Below, one piece after another: positions 49,338 through 58,942 of a DNA stretch of 64,000 nucleotides. The translations under genes and the position numbers were made by a program. This stretch comes from Patescibacteria group bacterium (GTDB lineage Bacteria; Patescibacteriota; Microgenomatia; UBA1406; GWC2-37-13), in contig BPJE01000003.1 of NCBI GenBank assembly GCA_026004455.1, forward strand, positions 1 through 64,000, given 5' to 3'. Under the pieces are notes generated by a model that had not been told where the DNA came from, did not search any database, and worked only from the letters and a program-made list of their open reading frames with translations. Position 1 is the first letter of the stretch. Each line of letters opens with the position of its first letter.

Positions 49338-52300
49338 ATGAAAGGTTATAAAATTCATATAAAAAGAATTGAAGAAACTTCTGGAGAGATTATCAGAACT
49401 ATTAAATATCCTCTTCAAAATATAAATAAAAATAATATAGAAATTGAAAATCAGTTATTTTCCAATCTCATTAATGATGATAAAAAAACAAGAGGAATAA
49501 GCAATATTATAGATTTTTATCAAGAAAATGAAAATTATAATCTTTTTGATTTTTGGATTGATTCTTTAAAAGCTGGAATTATTTTTCAGCCTACCTCAAA
49601 ATATTTAATTGATTTTGTAAAAAAAATAAGAAACGAAAAATCAATCGCTGATGAAATTTTTGAAAATTCAAGTGAAGAAATAAAAAAATATTTTAAAAAG
49701 AGAGAGTTTATAAAGAATATAATTATTTCTGATCCAAAAAGATCAAATTCTTCAAAAAATGGTTTTTTTAATACTCTTTTTGAATCTATAAAAGATGAAT
49801 ACAAAGATTTAAAAAATAAGCGAATAGTTGATCAGAATTTAGAAAAAATTATCAAAACTATAATTGACTCTTTTTATGATGATAAAGATAAATTGTTATT
49901 AGAATCTGGAGAAAAACAAAATAATTTTTGGAAGAAACAATTTAATATAGACAAAGATTTACTTAGTAGTAAAGAAAAAACAAAAATAGGTGAATTAACA
50001 AATTTTATTTTACCTGAATTGATAAATATTAAAAATAATCAAGTTACTTTAGAAGAATTAATTAATCAAAGAATTAAATTAGCTGAATCATATTTACAAA
50101 AAATAAATTTAAATCTAAATAATAAATATGAAATAACAAAATCGTTATTGGGACTAGAAAATAATTTTAATGCTTTATCTAATTATTTAAATATTTTTTT
50201 TAATTTTTTAATTGAAGAAAAAATTGATGATATTATTGATGCTTATTTAAAAATAACAACTTTAAATGAACAAGAGAAAGAGCTTGTGAAAGAATCTTTA
50301 TTTTACTTATCAAAAAAAACAAAAAATTTAGGAAAACCTAAGTTTATTAATTCAAATTGGCAAGATTATAGAAGTATTTTTGGTGGTAAAATTCAAAGTT
50401 GGTATTCTAATTATGTAAACAGATTAACAAAATCAAAAGAAAATTATAATTTATTTATAAAAACTTTAGAAAATACTATTGATTATCTAAACAAAAATAT
50501 AAATTTAAATATTGATGAAAATAAGGAAAAGATAGAAATTGATATTTTAAATAGGATAAATTATCTTAAAGATATTTGTTTAAAAAATAAAGATATATTT
50601 GAAAATGTAGAAAAATTTCAAATATTTTCTGATTATTTAGCTGAAATAAAAACGTTAGTAAATCTTTATTTTCAAAAATATTTGAAAAAAAATGACGATG
50701 ATAAGATAAATCAAAATAAAATATTTGGTTTTTTATTCAAAAAAATAGAAAAACCAATTAATTTTTATGGGTATTCTAAAAAACAATTTTTAAGCAAAAT
50801 AATTAAAACTACTTCTTTAAAAATAAAAGATGGATACATTATTATAAAAAAACTATTAAATGAAATAAATAATTTAAAAGATAAAGATTACAAAAAAGCA
50901 ATTGAAGAGATATTAGAGATATTTTTTGAAAAAATATCAAGAAAAACAATAACTTCGGCTTTTTTCTTTAATGAATATAAAAAAATTTTTAAAAAATATA
51001 TAGACGAAAAAGAGGATTTAAAAAGGATTTTTAATCATTCTGATTATTATGCTTTTTATAAAAATCCAAGAGAAAAGCAGAATAAGAAAATTATTCAAAT
51101 AAAAAAAGATATAAAAATAAAAGATTTATTATATGATTTTTACAATTTAATCAATAGTATCAACTATGAATATCTTATTAAGAATCCTTTGTTATTCTTA
51201 GAATACCTTGAAACAGCAAAATCATTAATATCTATTTTTATTCAAAATAATGTCAATAATAAATTTAAAATAAACAAAAATGAGTTTTTAAACTATGAAA
51301 AAATTAATCATTTTATTGAGTTACAAAAAAAAGAGGATTTTACCAATGATGAATTTAATAAAATTATAAATCAATATTTTTTTTCAGAATTAAAAGGAGC
51401 TTTAAATATCTATTCAAAAAAAGTTGAAGTTAATAAATACAATCTTCAAATAATAAAAAGCCAAGAAAAATTTCCCATTATTTTAGAATTTCCTCAACAA
51501 TTAACTATTGATGATTTAATTAATAAAAATAAAGAATTAATTAATCTTTCTCATAAATATTTTGTTGTCTTTGATCAAAATTTTTCTTTTAAGAAAATCA
51601 AAAATAATAATGAAAAAACCAACCATTTCTTTATAAATAAAAATGAAATAATTCCTATAAAAATTATTAATTTAAAAAAAGAATTAATTTATTTTATTAA
51701 TTCTTCTTTTTACCAAACTCAATTTTTAGATAGATTAATTTATAAGCCAAAAAATTGGGAGAATATTAAGATTACAATATCTGAACCTTCTTTTATATTA
51801 GAGATAAAGAATTGTATAAACTTTGATATTTTTAATGAAAAAATTGATTTTAAGGAAAAAAATAGACAGTTATTTATATCAGTTCCTTTTAATATCACTT
51901 CAAAACAAAATATATCAACAAATAAAATGGAGAATAAAAAAAATCTTTATATGGGTATTGATGCGGGTGAGTATGGTGTAGCTTATTGTTTGGTAGATTT
52001 TTCAGAAAAAAAAACCAAAAATTTTAGAAACAGATTATATAAGAAGCAAAAATATAAGAAAAATCAAAGATTATTATCATAAAATTCAAGAAAGGGCAAA
52101 AAAAGGTATATTTATTCAATCTTCATCTATATTACAAGAAATTAGAGAAAACTCAATCAATGAGATAAGGAACAAAATACATAATTTATATGTTAAATAT
52201 AAATCTCCAATTATTTATGAATATTCAATCAGTAATTTTGAAACAGGTTCAGGAAGAGTCACTAAAATATATGATTCTATTAAAAAATCTGATGTTGTGC

Positions 52301-52950
52301 CAGATAATGAAGCTGATAAAACTATTATCAAACATATTTGGGGAAAAGAATACATAAGAGTAGGAAAAAATTTATCAGCTTATGCCTCAAGTTTTACTTG
52401 TGTTAAGTGTGGAAGAAGTATTTATTCTATTTTAGAAAATTTTGAAAATCATAAAATGAAAATTTTAAAAAGAATTCAGAATGATGGTATAAAAAATATT
52501 TTAGAAATAGAAACAAATTTAGGTATTATCTTTGGTTATTCAAATGATAGTAAGTTTAAAGAAGATTATCTATTTAATAATTCTAAAGAAGATAAAAGTA
52601 ATTTTATAAAAATAGTAAAAAATTTTACTAGACCTCCATTAGAAAAAAGCGAAGTTTTGCTAACTTTTAAAAAATTAAATAGAAAAACTTTAAAAAATAT
52701 CAAGAAAAAAAGAGGTAATTCTGCTATATTTATCTGCCCATTTAAAGATTGTCAACATGTATTTGATGCTGATTTACAAGCTGCTTTTATAATGGCTTTA
52801 AGGGGTTTTATAAAAGATATCATCCCAAATAATAAAGATATAAATATTTTTGAAGAAACTTTAGAATATTTATCTGAAAATAAACCTGTTAATTTTGAAT
52901 TTTTACAAAATCAAGATTTATTTTCTTTGCCTCAGTCCAAAAATCAGTAA
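49338..52950 (+). CDS. cas12d: Type V-D CRISPR effector Cas12d (CasY)-like, split into two ORFs by a +1 frameshift in A9 (52006-52014)
   Basis: RuvC-I MGIDAGEYGVAYCLVDF; RuvC-II IIYEYSISNFETGSGRVTKIYDSIKKSDVVPDNEADK...WGK; Zn finger CVKCG...CPFKDC; RuvC-III DADLQAAFIMALRG; TRPP and RGNSAIFICPF resemble recalled CasY C-terminal motifs; array and cas1 adjacent; one A removed gives about 1203 aa. Confidence 0.88.
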
Positions 52951-53905
52951 TGCCTGCTGTATGACCATAAAGTTTAAACCCAGAATTTATCGGTCTTCCT
53001 CCTCTTGGTTTATCTATTTGAGGCACTATAAATCTTCTTGTTTTTTTATTTAAATACATCCTTAAAGATAAAACTATTCCATGTAAAAGTTCTTGAAAAG
53101 TAGCTATTTGTCTTGTTGAGTGGACATAGACTTGTTTATTTAGTAATTCTTTAATTTTTTCTATTGCTATTGGCAATAAATTATTATTATTTTTTATACT
53201 TTGATTTTCTTTGTATAAATCAAAAATTACTTTATCAAAATAACCCCTATAAGGCTCAATTAGATCATATACTAAAGATGGATAATCTGTTGGATTGTGT
53301 AAAAATCCATGATATGGGCTTAAATTATGATATAAAATCCATCTTAAAATAATACTACTTACAAATTTTGATATTGCGTTTAAAGTTTTTTGGATTTCAT
53401 TATTTTCTCTTCTTTTTTGATCTAAACCAAGGCTTAAAAAATATTCTTTCCAATATCGTTTTGCGTGCCAAGCTTCGATATTTTTCATTTTTTGAATATC
53501 TGTAATTTTATAAAGTTGATCTTTTGCTGAATTTATAAGCCATTCCATACTTTTAAATTTTGCTAAAATAAGTTTTTTTGCTATATAACTTCTTTTTTTA
53601 TCATTTTCTCTAAATTTTATTTGTTTTGTTAATAAATCATCTGAATCAGATGTAAGACTAGGAGTGATTATTGATGCTCGAGCTAAATTACGTCTATGAA
53701 AAATAATTGGTATTTTATAAAAGGCACATTTATCTATAAAATCTGCAGGCAAATCACAACTATCTCCATAAATCATTATTGAATGTATATCGACCCAATC
53801 TATCTGAACCTCTCCGCCTTTATATATAAATTTTACATTTTTTGGTTTTATATCTATACTATTTAGATAAGGAAGCCATAAATATTTTTTTCTTTTATAG
53901 GACAT
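52889..53905 (-). CDS. cas1: CRISPR-associated integrase Cas1
   Basis: MIYGDSCDLPADFIDKCAFYKIPIIFHRR N-terminal Cas1 pattern; HNLSPYHGFLHNPTDYPSLVYDLIEPYRGYFDKVIFDL catalytic-domain motif; adjacent to array. Confidence 0.93.
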   Translation of the reverse strand: MSYKRKKYLWLPYLNSIDIKPKNVKFIYKGGEVQIDWVDIHSIMIYGDSCDLPADFIDKCAFYKIPIIFHRRNLARASIITPSLTSDSDDLLTKQIKFRENDKKRSYIAKKLILAKFKSMEWLINSAKDQLYKITDIQKMKNIEAWHAKRYWKEYFLSLGLDQKRRENNEIQKTLNAISKFVSSIILRWILYHNLSPYHGFLHNPTDYPSLVYDLIEPYRGYFDKVIFDLYKENQSIKNNNNLLPIAIEKIKELLNKQVYVHSTRQIATFQELLHGIVLSLRMYLNKKTRRFIVPQIDKPRGGRPINSGFKLYGHTAGITDFWTEAKKINLDFVKIQN

Positions 53906-53958
53906 AAAAATATAAAATTTAAAATGTTAAAACAATAAAATCTATATATTATAAGATA

Positions 53959-53987
53959 ATTATACACAGATTTTTATTGATTTTCAA
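53959..53987 (-). promoter_or_regulatory. Putative cas1 promoter (TTGAAA-N17-TATAAT on minus strand)
   Basis: TTTCAA 53982-53987 and ATTATA 53959-53964 on the plus strand. Confidence 0.55.
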
Positions 53988-54005
53988 ATTTATTTGGATT
54001 ATAAT
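53977..54005 (+). promoter_or_regulatory. Putative pre-crRNA promoter in leader (TTGATT-N17-TATAAT)
   Basis: TTGATT 53977-53982, TATAAT 54000-54005; first repeat at 54028. Confidence 0.65.
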
Positions 54006-54027
54006 AACAATAAAAAAATTAATTTCT

Positions 54028-55306
54028 CACCGAAGGTTAGGGACAAAAAGGCAATTGAAAACTCCGACATCACCGAAGGTTAGGGACAAAAAGGCAAGAC
54101 TTTCTCTCTGTCCCACCGAAGGTTAGGGACAAAAAGGCAAACTTTCAAGCGGGGATCACCGAAGGTTAGGGACAAAAAGGCTATCTCTGACCACATTAAC
54201 ACCGAAGGTTAGGGACAAAAAGGCAGCAGTGGTTGAGGTTGTCACCGAAGGTTAGGGACAAAAAGGCAGAGTGATTGGGAGGCTTCACCGAAGGTTAGGG
54301 ACAAAAAGGCAACAAATAAGAGAATTTTACACCGAAGGTTAGGGACAAAAAGGCTTTGAAACAAATGGTATGGCACCGAAGGTTAGGGACAAAAAGGCTC
54401 CGTCGTAATGAACAACGCACCGAAGGTTAGGGACAAAAAGGCGCGTGGTCTTATGATGGCGCACCGAAGGTTAGGGACAAAAAGGCATACCATACTTCAC
54501 ACCATCACCGAAGGTTAGGGACAAAAAGGCTTCTTTTTATTAACAGTTCACCGAAGGTTAGGGACAAAAAGGCTCTTTCGCATCAATTGCATCACCGAAG
54601 GTTAGGGACAAAAAGGCTTGGAACCTCCTGTTTTCCACCGAAGGTTAGGGACAAAAAGGCCAATATAAAAAACTTTCCCACCGAAGGTTAGGGACAAAAA
54701 GGCAACAGGAGGAAGTAGGAGCACCGAAGGTTAGGGACAAAAAGGCAAAGCGTTGCTCCTCTTTCACCGAAGGTTAGGGACAAAAAGGCTAATAGTCAAT
54801 AATCCAACACCGAAGGTTAGGGACAAAAAGGCCTTCTTTTGGTCTGCCTTCCACCGAAGGTTAGGGACAAAAAGGCACAAAACAAAAAAAGCATCACCGA
54901 AGGTTAGGGACAAAAAGGCTTTTATAACCTAAATCTTCACCGAAGGTTAGGGACAAAAAGGCAAAAACGAAACCCGCCAGCACCGAAGGTTAGGGACAAA
55001 AAGGCAAAAGCGGTGTTTTTGCCACACCGAAGGTTAGGGACAAAAAGGCAAAAGAGCTGATGGTTGGCACCGAAGGTTAGGGACAAAAAGGCTATCCCCC
55101 CTTTTTTGACCACCGAAGGTTAGGGACAAAAAGGCTTATAAACATTATCAGGTAACACCGAAGGTTAGGGACAAAAAGGCTGGCACAAAATCCAACAGGC
55201 ACCGAAGGTTAGGGACAAAAAGGCCAAGTCAGGCCAAACGGCCACCGAAGGTTAGGGACAAAAAGGCTTAACAAAAATTTTAGAACACCGAAGGTTAGGG
55301 ACAAAA
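54028..55306 (+). CRISPR. CRISPR array: 30 repeats of 25 nt (last one degenerate), 29 spacers of 18-20 nt
   Basis: CACCGAAGGTTAGGGACAAAAAGGC; hand-counted spacers: 19 x 18 nt, 9 x 19 nt, 1 x 20 nt; last repeat (55286) loses its 3' AGGC. Confidence 0.99.
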
Positions 55307-55324
55307 TAATTTTTTATTTTTAAC

Positions 55325-55365
55325 AAGGACAAAACCTTTTTAAAAAAGTTCTGTCCTTTTTTTTT
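55325..55365 (+). terminator. Terminator downstream of the array (AAGGACAAAACCTTTTTAAAAAAGTTCTGTCCTT + T tract)
   Basis: Imperfect inverted repeat followed by poly-T; same family as 1471 and 62305. Confidence 0.7.
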
Positions 55366-55397
55366 AAATGTTAGATGTTAGATGATATAATATCTTC

Positions 55398-56738
55398 ATG
55401 GGTTTAATTGATGATTTAAAAGCAAAATATCAAGGAAAAAAAGTTTTAGTAGTTGGTTTGGGATTGCAGGGTGGAGGAGTTGGAGTAGCGAAGTTTTTTG
55501 CAGAATTAGGAGCAAAAGTGACAGTCACTGATAAAAAAAATGAGACCCAATTAGCAGATTCAATTGAAAAATTAAAAAAATACTCCATTAATTATTCTTT
55601 AGGAGGTCATCGGACTGAAGACTTTTTAAATAGCGATATTATTTTTAAAGGACCGGGTGTTCCTTGGTCGCTAAAAGAGATCGTTGAGGCAGAAAAAAAA
55701 GGTATTCCTATTGAGATGGAGATGGCATTTGTAGCGAGATGTTTTCCTGGAAAAATTATAGGTATTACTGGAACAAGGGGCAAGTCAACAACTACCAATT
55801 TAATTTATAAACTTTTAAAAGATAATGGTTTTGAGACATTGTTAGGAGGTGGATTGCCAGGGATATCTAATTTAGAATATTTAAAAAAAGCAAATAATAA
55901 TACTTGGTTGGTGGCAGAGTTATCATCTTGGTCATTATCAGGTTTTCATAAGAAAAAAATTAGCCCTCATATTGCAGTTTTTACAAATTTTTATCCGGAT
56001 CATTTGAATTATTATCAAAATATGGATGATTATTTATTTGATAAAAAAGCGATTTTTATGTATCAAAAAGCTAGTGATTATTTAGTAATTAACAAAAAAT
56101 TATTAAATTTTTTAGATAAAAATTCAATTAAATCAAAAGTTTTAACTTTTAGTAGCAATGATGTTCAAGAAAATTTTGAAAATTTAACTGGCGATCATAA
56201 TAAAGAAAATATTGCTGCTGTTTTAAAGGTGGTTGAAATTTTGAATATTGAAAAAACAAAAGCGATTAATACAATTTCCAATTTTCAATCTTTACCTTTT
56301 AGACAACAAATTATTGCTAAAAAACAAAATGTAATTTTTGTTAACGATACTACCTCAACAACACCAACAGCCACAATTTACGCTATAAAAAGATTTTCTG
56401 ATAAGCCAATGATTTTGATTTTAGGCGGTAATAGCAAAAATCTTCCTTTTGAAAAATTAATTGAAGAATTAAATAATCCTCAAATAAAAAAAATATTTTT
56501 ATTAGCTGGTAGTTTTACTGATGAAATTTTGCCTTTTTTAGAAGAAAAATATCAAGAAAAAATATCAAAAAAAATTTATGACAATCTTCAATTAGCGATA
56601 AAAGAGGCTTTTTTAGAAGCTAAAAAAATAAATAATGATGTTTATTTAGTTTTTTCTCCAGGAGCAACTTCATTTGCGATGTTTAACAATGAGTTTCATC
56701 GCGGTGAAGAATTTAATAAAATAGTAAACAAATTATAA
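55398..56738 (+). CDS. murD: UDP-N-acetylmuramoylalanine--D-glutamate ligase
   Basis: GITGTRGKSTTTNLIYKLL, ELSSWSLSGF, TNFYPDHLNYY, NDTTSTTPTATIYAI. Confidence 0.95.
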   Translation: MGLIDDLKAKYQGKKVLVVGLGLQGGGVGVAKFFAELGAKVTVTDKKNETQLADSIEKLKKYSINYSLGGHRTEDFLNSDIIFKGPGVPWSLKEIVEAEKKGIPIEMEMAFVARCFPGKIIGITGTRGKSTTTNLIYKLLKDNGFETLLGGGLPGISNLEYLKKANNNTWLVAELSSWSLSGFHKKKISPHIAVFTNFYPDHLNYYQNMDDYLFDKKAIFMYQKASDYLVINKKLLNFLDKNSIKSKVLTFSSNDVQENFENLTGDHNKENIAAVLKVVEILNIEKTKAINTISNFQSLPFRQQIIAKKQNVIFVNDTTSTTPTATIYAIKRFSDKPMILILGGNSKNLPFEKLIEELNNPQIKKIFLLAGSFTDEILPFLEEKYQEKISKKIYDNLQLAIKEAFLEAKKINNDVYLVFSPGATSFAMFNNEFHRGEEFNKIVNKL

Positions 56739-56741
56739 AAT

Positions 56742-57833
56742 ATGAAAAATTTTTTTTTAAAAAATAGTTTTTTTTGGCCTTTAGTTTATATTCCTTTGAT
56801 TTTATCTTTTCTAGGGATTGTATTTATATTTGAGGCATCAGCAATAAGAGCGGCAAATCAATATTATGATAGTCTTCATTTTGCAAAAGCTCAATTTATT
56901 TGGTTAATAATTGGTTTTTTAGCAATGATTTTTTTCTCAATTTTTGATTATAAAAAGCTTTATTTTTTTTCTTTTTTTTCAATGATAGCAACAATATTTT
57001 TGTTAATCATTGTTTTAATTCCCGGAATTGGTTTTCAGGCAGGTGGCGCCAGGCGTTGGATTGATTTTGGTTTTTTTAATTTGCAACCGACAGAATTAGC
57101 AAAATTTTCAATAATTATTTATTTATCATCTTGGTTTGTTAATAAAGAGAAAAAAGTTTTTTTACCATTCATCACCTTGATTGGATTTCTTGATTTACTA
57201 ATTATTCTTCAGCCAGATATGGGAACAGCGATTATTGTTTTTTTATTAAGTTTGATTGTTTATTATCAATCTGGTATGAATTTATTTTATTTATTATTAT
57301 TTTTACCAATTGCTATTTTTTGTTTTTTTATTTTAATAAAAGCCGCTCCTTATCGTTTAGCAAGATTAATGGCGTTTCTTAATCCTCAATCTGATCCTCA
57401 AGGAATTGGTTATCATATTAATCAAATTTTTATTTCTTTATCCAATGGAGGATTGTTAGGTCAAGGATTTGGAGCATCAAGACAAAAATATTTGTTTTTG
57501 CCAGAAGCTCATACTGATTCAATTTTTGCAATAATTGCTGAAGAATTTGGGTTTTTAGGTAGTTTAGTATTAATCTTTCTTTATTTTTTGTTTGTTTATA
57601 GAATTTATCATATAATTCGTTTAGCACCAGATAGATTGGGAAAACTTTTAGCAACAGGAATATTTGGTTTTTTTAATTTACAAATTATTATTAATTTGGC
57701 TGGTATGGTTGGTCTTTTTCCTTTAACTGGTGTGCCTTTACCATTTTTATCTTATGGGGGGAGTAATTTAATTATTTCTTTTGCTTTAATTGGGATTTTG
57801 TTAAATATTGAGAAAAGAATAAAAATAATTTAA
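56742..57833 (+). CDS. ftsW: FtsW-like SEDS glycosyltransferase
   Basis: GGARRWIDFGFFNLQPTELAKFSIIIYLS, AHTDSIFAIIAEEFGFLGSL, PFLSYGGSNLI. Confidence 0.95.
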   Translation: MKNFFLKNSFFWPLVYIPLILSFLGIVFIFEASAIRAANQYYDSLHFAKAQFIWLIIGFLAMIFFSIFDYKKLYFFSFFSMIATIFLLIIVLIPGIGFQAGGARRWIDFGFFNLQPTELAKFSIIIYLSSWFVNKEKKVFLPFITLIGFLDLLIILQPDMGTAIIVFLLSLIVYYQSGMNLFYLLLFLPIAIFCFFILIKAAPYRLARLMAFLNPQSDPQGIGYHINQIFISLSNGGLLGQGFGASRQKYLFLPEAHTDSIFAIIAEEFGFLGSLVLIFLYFLFVYRIYHIIRLAPDRLGKLLATGIFGFFNLQIIINLAGMVGLFPLTGVPLPFLSYGGSNLIISFALIGILLNIEKRIKII

Positions 57834-57841
57834 TAAAAAAT

Positions 57842-58942
57842 ATGAAAATTTTAATTACTGGTGGTCATTTAACTCCAGCTTTAGCAATAATTGATGAATT
57901 AAAAAAAACCAAACCTAATATTGAGATTATTTTTGTTGGTAGAAAGTATTCTTTAGATAGTGAAAAAACTTTATCACTTGAATATAAAGAAATTACTAAG
58001 AGGAAAATCTTATTTATTCCTTTTTATGCTGGTCGTTTAACAAGAGTGATTAATTTTCAGTCAATTATAAATTTTTTAAAAATTCCTTTAGGTTTTATCA
58101 GTGGTTTTTTTGTGATTAATCAATATCGTCCAGATTTTGTTTTATCTTTTGGCAGCTATCTAGCCTTACCAATTGTTTTTTGGAGTTATATTTACAAAAT
58201 TCCAATTTTTACTCATGAACAAACAATTAATCCAGGTTTAGCTAATAGAATTATTGCTCAATTTGCCAAAAAAATATTTGTTTCTTTTGAAAAAGCAAAA
58301 GACCATTTTAAAAAAAGGCAAGTAATCTTAACAGGTAATCCAATAAGAAAATCAGTTTTTGAGATTGTTAAAAAACCTTTTAATATTAAAAAAGATAGAC
58401 CGGTTATTTATATTACTGGTGGTAGTCTTGGTAGTCATAGTATCAACCTTCATATAAAAAAAATTTTAAAATCACTACTAAAAAAATACATTGTTATTCA
58501 TCAAACAGGTGATACTAAACAATATCATGATTATGAAGATTTATTAAAAATAAAAGAAAATCTACCTATCGAATTAAAAAGAAATTATTTTTTAGTAAAA
58601 CATTTTTTTGAAGATGAGATAGGTTATATTTATTCAATATCAGATTTAGTAATTGGTAGATCTGGGGCTAATACTTTTTTTGAACTTTTATATTTAAAAA
58701 AACCAGTAATTTTTATCCCTTTGCCTTGGTCAGCTGGAAAAGAACAACAATATCACGCAGAGATTTTTGCTAAAGCTGGTTGTGGTGAAATTTTTCATCA
58801 GATTGAAACCAGTGAAAAACTTTTAAGATTGATTGATAAAATGATTAATAATTTATCTTTTTATAAAAAAAATTTTTCAAATTTACAAAATTTATATCAT
58901 GAAAATGCCGCTTCTTTTATCATTAAAGAAATTTTTTCTTAA
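57842..58942 (+). CDS. murG: UDP-GlcNAc:lipid II GlcNAc transferase MurG
   Basis: ITGGHLTPALAIIDEL, THEQTINPGLANRI, ITGGSLGSHSIN, GRSGANTFFELL. Confidence 0.94.
   Translation: MKILITGGHLTPALAIIDELKKTKPNIEIIFVGRKYSLDSEKTLSLEYKEITKRKILFIPFYAGRLTRVINFQSIINFLKIPLGFISGFFVINQYRPDFVLSFGSYLALPIVFWSYIYKIPIFTHEQTINPGLANRIIAQFAKKIFVSFEKAKDHFKKRQVILTGNPIRKSVFEIVKKPFNIKKDRPVIYITGGSLGSHSINLHIKKILKSLLKKYIVIHQTGDTKQYHDYEDLLKIKENLPIELKRNYFLVKHFFEDEIGYIYSISDLVIGRSGANTFFELLYLKKPVIFIPLPWSAGKEQQYHAEIFAKAGCGEIFHQIETSEKLLRLIDKMINNLSFYKKNFSNLQNLYHENAASFIIKEIFS

Noticed and set aside
49586-49804. 72-aa minus-strand ORF inside cas12d considered as a possible cas2
   Set aside because: Antisense to the effector, no ferredoxin-fold Cas2 motif, typical spurious AT-rich ORF.
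52297-52950. 217-aa ORF as an independent TnpB/IscB-like or separate small nuclease
   Set aside because: Its frame extends upstream to the A9 tract with RuvC-II sequence and joins the 930-aa ORF after a 1-nt correction.
55225-55242. Spacer CAAGTCAGGCCAAACGGC as self-targeting of the CCGCCAAACGGCGG element at about 2720
   Set aside because: Only about 10 nt (GCCAAACGGC) match out of 18; not enough for a protospacer call.
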